From positions 147,035 through 211,034 of the forward strand of contig JAYRVH010000081.1 in assembly GCA_041918615.1 (NCBI GenBank): a stretch of 64,000 nt of DNA, given 5' to 3'. This document shows positions 1 through 7,643 of this stretch, in pieces. This stretch comes from JAEUJM01 sp041918615 (GTDB lineage Bacteria; Actinomycetota; Acidimicrobiia; Acidimicrobiales; DATDAH01). Every line of letters begins with the position of its first letter. Within the stretch, counting starts at the first letter, position 1. A program made the position numbers and the translations under genes. The notes under the pieces are model-generated. The model made no database searches and was not told the DNA's origin. It was given only the letters and a program-made list of their open reading frames with translations.

Positions 1-227
1 GAAACGGGGCGGCGACACACCCGATCGGCAGCCTTCGAGGTAGCCGGCGGACCGGCGTGCTGCGTCGCGGCAGCGAAGGCGTGGCCGCGAACGAGAGCGT
101 GTCTCTTGCGGCCCGTCGTGTCCCGAACTGCGAACCCGACGATCACCCGGCCTGCGTCAGAATCGACCAGGCCGGAGCAAAGCAGGATCAACCGTACCTG
201 CGTTCGGTCGCCGTTCCACCTTCGAGC

Positions 228-473
228 TCAGCGGCCGACCGCGAGGATGATGCCGGTGGCGATGGCCACCGTGCCGACCATCGCCACGTACAGCCGGTTC
301 TCGAGGTGGGCCATCTCCGTGCGGATCTTGGCCATCTCCTGGCCGAGGTAGTCCTTGGTGATGGGCTCGTCGGATGCCTTTGCGGGAAACTCAGCGAGCA
401 TGGCTTCTGCTTCCTCCTCTCCCACGAGGGAGACGAACGACTGGTAGAGCGAGCTGCGGATACGGGTGTTCAT
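228..473 (-). CDS. Small C-terminally membrane-anchored protein
   Basis: I do not recognise a named family with confidence. The predicted protein is about 81 aa: a soluble N-terminal part, an amphipathic charged helix around residues 40-60 (KIRTEMAHLENRLY, coiled-coil-like), then one hydrophobic segment (VAMVGTVAIATGIILAV) at the extreme C-terminus. This layout resembles small DUF1640-type coiled-coil/TM proteins. Two in-frame ATGs lie upstream (at 479 and 497) and no clear ribosome site decides among them; I chose the one giving MNTRIRSSLYQSF. It is followed on the same strand by two glyoxalase-fold genes with no evident functional tie. Confidence 0.55.
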   Translation of the reverse strand: MNTRIRSSLYQSFVSLVGEEEAEAMLAEFPAKASDEPITKDYLGQEMAKIRTEMAHLENRLYVAMVGTVAIATGIILAVGR

Positions 474-530
474 GACCATGGGGGGCCTACCCTTCATCGT
501 GGTGCTGACAAAGGGGGAAGTGGGTCCAAC

Positions 531-935
531 CTACTTCCCCGGGCCGGCGACCGCCGTGGCGGATTCCGGCGCCTCCCCGAGGGCGAAGACGGGGTTCTCG
601 ATGATGCCGACGAGGCCATCGCCGACAGGGTTGTGGACCGTCGCGGTGCGGATGCCCTCGCCGACCTCGGTGACCGGGGTGTGAACCCTGGCCCCGCCGG
701 CCTCGAGCTCGGCCACGGCCACGTCGGCGTCGCGGACGCCCCAGTAGGTCATGACGCCGGGGTCGTCCTCACCCTCGGCGAGGGGCAGCAGGCCCAGCTC
801 GTAGCCGCCGACGTCGTACCCGACGTAGAACGGCTCGTCGTAGTACGGCCCGAACCCGAGCAGGTTCGTGAACCAGGCCTTGGCCGCCTCGAGCTCGGGG
901 GCCGGGTAGATGACGGTGCGCAGCCCCAGGAACAT
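531..935 (-). CDS. VOC (glyoxalase/bleomycin resistance fold) single-domain protein
   Basis: A 134-aa protein of the vicinal oxygen chelate superfamily. It starts MFLGLRTVIYPAPELEAAKAWF and shows the usual beta-alpha-beta-beta-beta layout, with PAPELEAAKAWFTNLLGFGP in the first half and VHNPVGDGLVGIIENP in the second. VOC members coordinate a metal and act on diverse small molecules; the substrate here cannot be read from sequence. It begins 2 nt after the stop of the upstream two-domain VOC gene on the same strand, so the two are almost certainly co-transcribed. Its ATG at 933-935 is set by this spacing. Confidence 0.85.
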   Translation of the reverse strand: MFLGLRTVIYPAPELEAAKAWFTNLLGFGPYYDEPFYVGYDVGGYELGLLPLAEGEDDPGVMTYWGVRDADVAVAELEAGGARVHTPVTEVGEGIRTATVHNPVGDGLVGIIENPVFALGEAPESATAVAGPGK

Positions 936-937
936 GG

Positions 938-1708
938 TCAGCCGGGAAGGGTGATGACGGCGAAGGCCGCGCCCTGCGGGTCGGCGAGCACGCCGATGCG
1001 GCCGGCCGGGGTGTCCATGCCTTCGAGCATCGCCTGGCCGCCGAGCTCCTTGGCGCGGGCCACGGTGGCGTCGGTGTCGGTCACGGCGAAGTAGACGAGC
1101 CAGTAGGGCGGTACCTCGGCGGGCACCATCGGGGGCATCTCCATCATCCCGGCGATGCTGTCGCCGTCGACCTTCCACTCGGTGTAGGCCATGTCCTCGC
1201 CCGGGGAGGTCTGGGGGTCCCACCCGAACACGGCGGGGTAGAAGGCCTTGGCCGCCTCGGGGTCGCGGGTGTTCAGCTCGCTCCAGACGAAGGCGTTGGG
1301 CTCGGTCACCACCTGCGAGCCGATCATGTTGCCCGCCTGCCAGGCCGAGAAGAACGCACCTTCGGGGTCCTGGAACACGGCCATGCGCCCCGCGTCCATG
1401 ACGTCCATCGGTGGGACCACCACGGTGCCGCCCGCGGCGGTGACCTTCGCGGCGGTCTCGTCGGCGTCGGCCACGGCCACGTAGCACGACCAGAACGGGG
1501 GGCCGGGGTTCTGCTGGGGGCCGAAGCCGGCCAGGGTCTTGCCGTCGGCGTCGGTGAAGAAGCCGTAGCCGCCGGTGAGCTCGGGCGGGCCGGCATCGGC
1601 CGTCGACCAGCCAAACAGCGCGGTGTAGAAGGCCTTGGCCGGCTCGAGGTCGGTGCCGATGTCGATCCAACAGGGCGTGCCGGGCGCGTAGCTCGTCTTC
1701 TCTGGCAT
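938..1708 (-). CDS. Two-domain VOC (glyoxalase-like) protein
   Basis: A 256-aa protein with two tandem VOC modules. The first starts around residue 10 (PGTPCWIDIGTDLEPAKAFY) and the second around residue 135 (NAFVWSELNTRDPEAAKAFY). Each ends in a D-P-E/Q-G-A motif (FQDPEGAFFSAW, LADPQGAAFAVI) where metal ligands usually fall. Such proteins resemble hydroxylase-type or CFP30B-like glyoxalase-fold proteins of actinobacteria. The ATG is preceded by a strong AGGAGG, which fixes the start. The single-domain VOC gene follows 2 nt downstream. Exact reaction unknown. Confidence 0.88.
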   Translation of the reverse strand: MPEKTSYAPGTPCWIDIGTDLEPAKAFYTALFGWSTADAGPPELTGGYGFFTDADGKTLAGFGPQQNPGPPFWSCYVAVADADETAAKVTAAGGTVVVPPMDVMDAGRMAVFQDPEGAFFSAWQAGNMIGSQVVTEPNAFVWSELNTRDPEAAKAFYPAVFGWDPQTSPGEDMAYTEWKVDGDSIAGMMEMPPMVPAEVPPYWLVYFAVTDTDATVARAKELGGQAMLEGMDTPAGRIGVLADPQGAAFAVITLPG

Positions 1709-1873
1709 GGGGGCCTCCTGCGGTGGCGGACACGAGCGAACGTACCACCGCTGCTGTCGTCGGTCACCCCCCACCCACCCCCGCCGGCCGAACGTTCGCC
1801 CGCCGTTCACCCGTGGCACTGTCAGCCGTGGCACCGTAGGGTCGGTGGTCCGGTTCGGCGACGAGGCGAGGCA

Positions 1874-3262
1874 GTGATGACGAGGCGATTCACCCGCCGC
1901 GAGATGCTCGCCGGCCTGGTCGTCGGCAGCGGGGTGGTGCTCGCAGGGTGCGCCAGTGGCGGCGACGGCGCCGCGGGGTCGTCGCCCACCACCGCGCCGT
2001 CGACTTCGGGTACCACGGTCCTTCGTGGCCCCCGCTATCTGGCCGGCCTGGCGCCCGAGTCCCGCCTCGGGCCGGGTGATCGACCCGACCCCGACCAGCC
2101 GGAAGGCACCGACCTCCTGCCCCAGATCGAGCACATCGTCGTCCTGATGATGGAGAACCACTCGTACGACAACTACCTGGGCATGCTCGATCGGCCCGAC
2201 GCCGACGGGTTCGACCTGGGTGCCGACGGCCGGCCCACCAACTCGACCCCCGACGCCGACGGCAACCCGGTGCGGGCGTTCCACCTGAACAGCACCCTGC
2301 CGGGCGGCCAGGGTGGGCAGAACTGGGCCGACAGCCACCGCCAGTTCGACCACGGCACCAACCAGGGGTTCGCCCGGGACAGTCGCAAGTCGATGGGTTA
2401 CTGGGACCGCACCGACATCCCCTTCTACCACGGCCTGGCTGAGACCTTCCCCGTGTGCGACCGCTACTTCTCGTCGGTGTTGTCGCAGACCTACCCGAAT
2501 CGCCGGTTCCTGCAGGCGGGCACGGCGCTGGGCCTCAACGCGACCACACTGCCGTCGCTCGACACCCCGCCGCCGCCGAACGGCACGATCTACGACAGTC
2601 TCAACCGCATCGGCCGGCCGTGGATGAACTACTACGGCCTCATCCCGGACTGCGCGCTGTTCCCGTCGGTGTATCTCGCCAACCAGGACAAGACCGCCAA
2701 GCTGGACCGGTTCTTCGCGGACGCCGCGAGCGGCGACCTGCCCGGGTTCGCCATGCTGACCGCCCACATCGACATCGACGAGGAGGACAACCCGATCACC
2801 GAGGGTGAGGCCTTCACCGCCAACGTGGTGCAGGCGTTGATGGACGGCCCGGCCTGGGACAAGACGGTGCTGGTCTTCGCCTACGACGAGCACGGGGGCT
2901 ACTACGACCACGTGCCCCCGCCCCGCGCCGTCCCTCCGGACGACGTCGAGCCCGAGATCGAGCCCGGCGACCCACCCGGCCACTACGACCACTACGGGTT
3001 CCGCGTGCCGGCGGTCGTGATCTCGCCCTACGCGAAGGCCGACTACGTGTCGCATGTGGTGCACGACCACACGTCGGTGCTGCGCCTGATCGAGACGAAG
3101 TGGAACCTCGGCGCACTCACCCACCGCGACGCCAACGCGTCCAACCTGCTCGACTGCCTCGACCTCGCCGGGCCGCCCGCGTTCGCCACACCGCCCGAGC
3201 TGCCGGCGCCCGCGGATCCCAAGCCGCCGCTCGAATCGTGGAAGCCGGCTGCCTCTTCCTGA
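1874..3262 (+). CDS. Tat-exported lipoprotein phosphoesterase (phospholipase C / acid phosphatase family)
   Basis: About 462 aa. The N-terminus has a twin-arginine signal (FTRREMLAGL) running into a lipobox LAGC, so export by Tat and anchoring to the outer face of the membrane are likely. The catalytic region has the phosphoesterase-family (PF04185) signatures: ENHSYDNYLG near residue 95 (ENRSFD-like), FAYDEHGGYYDHVPPP near 335, VPAVVISPYAK, and HDHTSVLRLIE near 397. Family members hydrolyse phospholipids or phosphomonoesters outside the cell. The start may be GTG 1874 or the adjacent ATG 1877. A TAGGGT hexamer lies about 35 nt upstream. A second, divergent relative lies at 10.3-11.7 kb. Confidence 0.9.
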   Translation: MMTRRFTRREMLAGLVVGSGVVLAGCASGGDGAAGSSPTTAPSTSGTTVLRGPRYLAGLAPESRLGPGDRPDPDQPEGTDLLPQIEHIVVLMMENHSYDNYLGMLDRPDADGFDLGADGRPTNSTPDADGNPVRAFHLNSTLPGGQGGQNWADSHRQFDHGTNQGFARDSRKSMGYWDRTDIPFYHGLAETFPVCDRYFSSVLSQTYPNRRFLQAGTALGLNATTLPSLDTPPPPNGTIYDSLNRIGRPWMNYYGLIPDCALFPSVYLANQDKTAKLDRFFADAASGDLPGFAMLTAHIDIDEEDNPITEGEAFTANVVQALMDGPAWDKTVLVFAYDEHGGYYDHVPPPRAVPPDDVEPEIEPGDPPGHYDHYGFRVPAVVISPYAKADYVSHVVHDHTSVLRLIETKWNLGALTHRDANASNLLDCLDLAGPPAFATPPELPAPADPKPPLESWKPAASS

Positions 3263-3365
3263 TCGTGGTCTGCGGGTGCCCGAGCTCGAGGGGTGACGTG
3301 GCCGAGCCGATCGAATCCGCATCGACGACGTACCGGATGTCGAAGGCGCTCCGGCGGAGGAGGAG

Positions 3366-5294
3366 CTAGGTCAACACGTAGTCGTCCGGGTCGGGGGTGC
3401 GGGTCGACTCCCAGTACTCGAGGAGCGGGAACGGCCAGTTCTGGGCCACCCGGCCGGTGGCGTTCTTGTACCAGCTGTTCACCGACGAGGCGCCCCAGGC
3501 CATCCGGCGGTTGGCGTCGTCGACACGCCGGTTGAACGCGTCGTGCACGTCGCCCCGGCAGTCCATGGACCGGTGGCCGGACTCGAGGAGCATGCGCAGG
3601 CTCGCTTCGACGTAGCGCACCTCGCACTCGGAGAAGAAGATGATGCTGCCGTTGATGACGATGTTGGTGTTCGGCCCGTAGAGGCAGAACAGGTTGGGGA
3701 AGCGCGGGACCGTGATGCCCAGATAGGCGCGGGCGTCACCCGCCCAGTGCTCGTGCAGGTCCAGTCCGTCGCGGCCCGTGACCGTCATGGGCGTGAGGAA
3801 CTGCGACGCGGTGAACCCGGTGCCGTAGATGATCACGTCGACCTCGTAGGACGTGTGGCCGGAATCGACCCCGGTGGCCGTGACCCGCTCGATCGGGTCG
3901 GTGACGAGCTGCACGTGGTCGCTCGAGAGGGTCCGGGCCCATACGCCGTTGTCTCGGACGATGCGCTTGGCGATCGGCGGGTACGTGGGGACGACCCGTT
4001 CGAGCAGGTCGGGACGGTCCGCGAACTGCTCGTTCAGGTACTCGACGAGGCCGATGCGCACCATCTCGTTCAGCGCGCTCACCGAGCCGGTCTCGCTGTG
4101 CCAGTGGGGGTCCACCTCGGCCGCGGCAGTGAGCCCCTCGTGCATGCGCCAGAACAGCCAGAGGCGCTGCCAGTCGGCGTAGGTGGGCAGCGCGTCGAGC
4201 AGCCAGCGGGACTCGTCGGCCACGTCGTCGTGGTAGTCGGGGGTGGGGGCGAGCCAGTTGGGAGTGCGCTGGAACACGACCAGCTCGGCGGCCTGGGCGG
4301 CGACCTCGGGGATGAACTGAGCGGCGCTGGCGCCGGTGCCGATGACCGCGACGCGCTTCCCGCGCAGGTCGACGTCGTGACGCCAGCGGGCCGAGTGGAA
4401 CCAGGGCCCGTCGAACGCCTCGATGCCGTCGATCGCTGGCAGGTTGGGTCGGTTGAGCTGGCCGACCGCGCTGACGAGCGCGTTGGCCTCGACGGATTCC
4501 TCGACGCCGTCGCTACCGTCGCGCCCGCCACCCCGGACCCGCAGCGTCCAGGTGCCGGTGTCGTCCGACCAGGTGGCGCCCAGCGCCTCGGTGTCGAAGC
4601 GGACACGGTCGCGCACGTCGAAGTCGTCGGCGCACCTGCGGAAGTACTCGAGCAGGGTCGACTGGTCCGAGAAGTGCTGCGGCCAGAGCGTGTGGGCGAA
4701 CGAGTAGCTGTAGAGGTGGTTGGGCACGTCCACCCGGCACCCCGGGTAGGTGTTCTCCAGCCACGTGCCGCCCACGTCGCCGTTCTTCTCGAACACGGTC
4801 ACGCGCACCCCGGCCTGGGTGAGGCGGTGGGCGGCGAGGAGGCCCGACATGCCCGCGCCCACGATGGCCACGTGGAACGGCGTGTCGGGGGCGACGTCGG
4901 CCTTGGCCCACCCGGGGGCCCGGCGGTCGACGCCCTCGGGGCTCAGCTCTTCGAGCAGCAGGGCGAGGTAGGCGTCGACGTTGGCGTCGCCGACGATGTG
5001 GGCGACGAGCCGTCGCAGGGACTCGTCGGTGGGCGGGCCGGCAGGCTGGATGGTCCCGTCCCGCAGCCCGACGAGCGTGGCGACCGCCAGCGACCGGCCC
5101 TGGTCGATCTGGTCGGGGGTCAGCCCGCCCTCGGGGTCGATGAAGTCGTCCGGGTTCGGGCGCAGGTGCTCGGGGATGAGGCCCAGATCGCCGGTGACGT
5201 ACGCAAGCGCCGGCAACAACGCGCCGACGGTGGCCTGCCCGACGGCTGCGGTTATCAGGTCGTCCGTGGCGTCGCTCAGGCCCTCGTTGGTCAC
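3366..5294 (-). CDS. Baeyer-Villiger flavin monooxygenase with long N-terminal extension
   Basis: 642 aa. An extension of about 140 residues precedes a FAD Rossmann motif (VGAGMSGLLAAHRL, near 145). The Baeyer-Villiger fingerprint FxGxxxHxxxW appears as FDGPWFHSARW near 292-302, then a NADPH Rossmann motif GTGASAAQFIPEVA near 316, and YGTGF/YGPNTN in the C-terminal part. Length and extension match 4-hydroxyacetophenone-monooxygenase-like enzymes, which insert oxygen next to a carbonyl to make esters or lactones from aryl or other ketones with NADPH and O2. Substrate is inferred only at family level. The start is GTG with no obvious ribosome site. It is convergent with the phosphoesterase gene. 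Confidence 0.9.
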   Translation of the reverse strand: MTNEGLSDATDDLITAAVGQATVGALLPALAYVTGDLGLIPEHLRPNPDDFIDPEGGLTPDQIDQGRSLAVATLVGLRDGTIQPAGPPTDESLRRLVAHIVGDANVDAYLALLLEELSPEGVDRRAPGWAKADVAPDTPFHVAIVGAGMSGLLAAHRLTQAGVRVTVFEKNGDVGGTWLENTYPGCRVDVPNHLYSYSFAHTLWPQHFSDQSTLLEYFRRCADDFDVRDRVRFDTEALGATWSDDTGTWTLRVRGGGRDGSDGVEESVEANALVSAVGQLNRPNLPAIDGIEAFDGPWFHSARWRHDVDLRGKRVAVIGTGASAAQFIPEVAAQAAELVVFQRTPNWLAPTPDYHDDVADESRWLLDALPTYADWQRLWLFWRMHEGLTAAAEVDPHWHSETGSVSALNEMVRIGLVEYLNEQFADRPDLLERVVPTYPPIAKRIVRDNGVWARTLSSDHVQLVTDPIERVTATGVDSGHTSYEVDVIIYGTGFTASQFLTPMTVTGRDGLDLHEHWAGDARAYLGITVPRFPNLFCLYGPNTNIVINGSIIFFSECEVRYVEASLRMLLESGHRSMDCRGDVHDAFNRRVDDANRRMAWGASSVNSWYKNATGRVAQNWPFPLLEYWESTRTPDPDDYVLT

Positions 5295-5472
5295 GCGCCG
5301 AGTGTTCCATGTTCGGCAGTGCCCGTCCTCCGAACCCGGCGCAAACAGGGCGACCTGGCGGCCGCGGATGCGCCAGGTTCACCTGTGGATGTCCAGGTCC
5401 CCGACTCGGCGCATCCAGGGCGACGGGCTCGCCTCAGATGCGCCGAGTTCGGTCGGCGCTACGTTGCCTCGC

Positions 5473-5802
5473 GTGGAGCTCGACGATGCCCGCTCGTTCG
5501 CGTTGTCCTTACCCGAGGCGGTGGAGGCGCCGCATCACGACATGTCGTCATTCCGGGTCCGCAACAAGATCTTCGCGACGGTGCCCCCCGAGGGCGACCG
5601 CCTCCACGTCTTCGTCGACGAGGACGACACCCTGGCCTACGTGGCCGAAACGCCGGCAGCGTTCGAAGAGCTCTGGTGGGGCAAGCGGCTGAGCGGCGTG
5701 CGCGTCATCCTCGCGGCGGCGCCGGATGAGGTCGTGCGCGAGATGCTGAAAGAGGCGTGGCGGCGCAAGGCCCCGAAGAAGCTTGCCGCTGAGCTCCTCT
5801 GA
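5473..5802 (+). CDS. MmcQ/YjbR-family DNA-binding-fold protein
   Basis: 109 aa: FALSLPEAVEAPHHD at the N-terminus, then FRVRNKIFATV, and a C-terminal helical stretch (VREMLKEAWRRKAPKKL) typical of the MmcQ/YjbR (CyaY-like fold) family. These small proteins bind DNA in at least some cases, but the cellular role is unclear. I chose GTG 5473 because a TACGTT hexamer (5460-5465) sits 7 nt upstream, the pattern of a leaderless transcript; a TTG at 5464 is also in frame. A strong hairpin begins inside the stop codon, so the gene is probably monocistronic. Confidence 0.82.
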   Translation: MELDDARSFALSLPEAVEAPHHDMSSFRVRNKIFATVPPEGDRLHVFVDEDDTLAYVAETPAAFEELWWGKRLSGVRVILAAAPDEVVREMLKEAWRRKAPKKLAAELL

Positions 5803-5827
5803 GGGCGGCCGCTAGGCCGCCGCCCTC
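5801..5827 (+). terminator. Hairpin terminator overlapping the stop of the MmcQ/YjbR gene
   Basis: A perfect 9-bp stem GAGGGCGGC (5801-5809) / GCCGCCCTC (5819-5827) with a 9-nt loop starts inside the TGA stop and is followed by AAAA. There is no T tract, as is usual for actinobacterial terminators. It may also serve convergent transcription. Confidence 0.65.
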
Positions 5828-5870
5828 AAAAGGGCGACAGACGCGAGGTCAGCTGAGCCGACGGGTGGCG

Positions 5871-5926
5871 CCGGTCGGAGGGTCCAGAGCGAACACGTTT
5901 CTTCGTTCGCTCTGGATACCGACCGG
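5871..5926. repeat. Long two-part inverted repeat (hairpin)
   Basis: An inner perfect 12-bp inverted repeat TCCAGAGCGAAC (5883-5894) / GTTCGCTCTGGA (5905-5916) with a 10-nt loop is extended by an outer 8-bp pair CCGGTCGG (5871-5878) / CCGACCGG (5919-5926). It lies between the convergent MmcQ/YjbR and SDR genes. It could be a terminator for the SDR gene or a mobile REP-like element; no T tract is present. Confidence 0.7.
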
Positions 5927-5962
5927 TGACAGGACCCGTCGGCGGGCCGGGAAGGAGTCGGC

Positions 5963-6006
5963 TGTCAAGGGTCCGGGATGGAAGCGTGTCAAGGGTCCGG
6001 GATGGA
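5963..6006. repeat. Tandem duplication across the SDR stop codon
   Basis: A 20-nt unit (TGTCAAGGGTCCGGGATGGA on the plus strand) occurs at 5963-5982 and again at 5987-6006, period 24. The second copy encodes the SDR C-terminus SIPDP and its stop; the first is an untranslated echo of the same codons and stop just downstream. Confidence 0.85.
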
Positions 6007-6816
6007 GTGCATCGCCGGGTGTTGCCTGCGCAGGATCGGCAGCAGGAGGCGCTTCGGCATCAGGTAGCCCGCGGTGGCCCCGACCTGGTTGGCGAGCCCG
6101 GGGATCACGACGCCCTTGTCGCCGGCCATCCCGTCGACACCGACGGCGGCCACCCGCTCGACGGGCTCCCACATGATCTCGGGCAGCGCACCGACGGCGT
6201 CGTCGTCGCTGAGCCCGGCCGCCTCGGCGAAGCCGGTGCGCACGGGCCCGGGGCAGAGGACGGTGACGGTGACGCCGGTGCCGACCAGTTCGGTGCGGAT
6301 GCCGTGGCTGTACGACAGCACGAACGCCTTGGACGCGGCGTAGCCGGCCTGCCCCGGCAGTGGCTGGAACGCCCCCACCGACGCCACGTTGAGCACCGCG
6401 CCCCTGCCGCGCTCGACCATGCCGGGCAGGAACAGGCTGCACAGGTGGGCCACGGCCTCGACGTTGGTGCGGATCATGAGCAGCTCACCCGCCGGATCGC
6501 CCGTGTGGACGGGGCCCATGGTGGTGAAGCCGGCGTTGTTGACCAGGACGTCGACGGCGAGCCCCAGGTCGGCGACCCGGTCGACGAGGGCGGTGCGGGC
6601 GTCCTCGTCGGCCAGGTCGGCGGCGAGCACCTCGGCCCGGATGCCGTGGGCCTCGGCCAGTTCGTCGGCCAGGGCGCGCAGTTTGTCCTCCCGCCGGGCG
6701 ACGAGCGTGACGCCGAGGCCGCGTGCGGCCAGGTTGCGGGCGATCTCGGCGCCGATGCCCGACGAGGCGCCGGTGACGAGGCAGGTGCGGGCGGGGTCGG
6801 GTGGAGGCAGGGCCAT
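5989..6816 (-). CDS. Short-chain dehydrogenase/reductase (SDR)
   Basis: 275 aa classical SDR. It has the TGASSGIG cofactor loop at residues 15-22, NNAG in the middle (VDVLVNNAGF), catalytic Ser in LNVASVGAFQPLPG, and YAASKAFV (YxxxK). R at VARRED after beta-2 suggests NADP(H). Substrate unknown; many actinobacterial relatives are acyl- or steroid-type reductases. A TAGGCT hexamer lies 6 nt upstream of the ATG (plus-strand 6823-6828), indicating leaderless expression. It is divergent from the TSUP gene; an imperfect inverted repeat CTATCGTT/AGCGATAG lies between them. Its 3' end is duplicated in tandem just after the stop. Confidence 0.92.
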   Translation of the reverse strand: MALPPPDPARTCLVTGASSGIGAEIARNLAARGLGVTLVARREDKLRALADELAEAHGIRAEVLAADLADEDARTALVDRVADLGLAVDVLVNNAGFTTMGPVHTGDPAGELLMIRTNVEAVAHLCSLFLPGMVERGRGAVLNVASVGAFQPLPGQAGYAASKAFVLSYSHGIRTELVGTGVTVTVLCPGPVRTGFAEAAGLSDDDAVGALPEIMWEPVERVAAVGVDGMAGDKGVVIPGLANQVGATAGYLMPKRLLLPILRRQHPAMHSIPDP

Positions 6817-6914
6817 GGCCCGAGCCTACGACCGCCCACCCCCGCCTATCGTTCCGAACGCCAGGGTGAGCGATAGCGTCCCGCCGTGGTCGTCCGGCGT
6901 GGGAGGCGCACAGC

Positions 6915-7643
6915 ATGAGCGCGATCGAGCTCGCCGCCGTCTGCGGCGCGGTCTTCCTGGCTGCCGCCACCCAGCAGCTCTCGGGGTTCGGGTACTCGTT
7001 GATGGCGGTGCCGCTGCTGTCGTTGCTGGTGGGGCCGAAGGACGCGGTGGCCCTCGCCGCGCTGTCGGGGCTGGCGGGGACGGCCCTGATGGCGCTGCGC
7101 CTGCGCCACCGCATCGACTGGCCCCGGGTGCGCCGCCTGCTGGTGGGCGCCGTGGTGGGCATGCCCCTCGGCATCGTGGTCCTGCGACGGGTGCCGGCCG
7201 ATCCGCTGCAGGTGGCCGTGTCGGTCGTGGTGATCGCCGCGGTGGTGCTGCTGGCATCGGGGTTCCGGCTCCGGTCGGAGCGGCCGGCCACCGAGGTGGG
7301 CGCCGGATTCCTGTCGGGGATGATCAACACGAGCATCGGCGTCGGTGGGCCGCCGGTGGTGCTGGTGCTCCAGGCCGCGGAGACCGAGCAGCACGCCTTC
7401 CGGGCCACCACGGTCGCCTACTTCTGCCTCGCCAATCTCGTCGCGCTGCCCCTGCTGTTCGCCTCCGGGGTGGTGTCGTCGTCCACCTGGGCCGCGGCGA
7501 TCGTCGCCGTGCCGGCGGCGCTGGCCGGCACGCTGGCCTTCGAGCGGGTGGCGCTGCGGCTGAAGACCGAGCACTTCCGCCCCCTGGTGCTCGGCCTACT
7601 GATCATGACCGCCGTCGTGTCGATGGCGTCAGTCGTCGTCTAG
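6915..7643 (+). CDS. TSUP-family (TauE/SafE) membrane transporter
   Basis: 242 aa, almost entirely hydrophobic with 7-8 predicted membrane segments. It opens with the family-type sequence ATQQLSGFGYSLMAVPLL and repeats the motif in the second half (INTSIGVGGPPVVLVL), the internal duplication characteristic of TauE/SafE anion (sulfite, sulfonate, organic acid) exporters. ATG is preceded by GGGAGG. A TAGCGT -10-like hexamer lies at 6874-6879. The last 15 nt overlap the 3' end of the convergent DUF4389 gene. Substrate not determinable. Confidence 0.88.
   Translation: MSAIELAAVCGAVFLAAATQQLSGFGYSLMAVPLLSLLVGPKDAVALAALSGLAGTALMALRLRHRIDWPRVRRLLVGAVVGMPLGIVVLRRVPADPLQVAVSVVVIAAVVLLASGFRLRSERPATEVGAGFLSGMINTSIGVGGPPVVLVLQAAETEQHAFRATTVAYFCLANLVALPLLFASGVVSSSTWAAAIVAVPAALAGTLAFERVALRLKTEHFRPLVLGLLIMTAVVSMASVVV

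Noticed and set aside
938..3322. A 794-codon minus-strand frame joining the two-domain VOC protein to a long upstream extension
   Set aside because: The extension is antisense to the phosphoesterase gene and low-complexity; AGGAGG before ATG 1708 marks the real start.
3543..5729. A 728-codon plus-strand frame antisense to the Baeyer-Villiger monooxygenase
   Set aside because: No motifs, Gly/Val/Arg-rich antisense composition; the opposite strand has full FAD, NADPH and BVMO signatures.
5889..5910. GAAC...GTTC arms inside the long hairpin as a third SOS box
   Set aside because: The spacing between GAAC and GTTC is 10 nt, not 4; they are part of a longer perfect stem.
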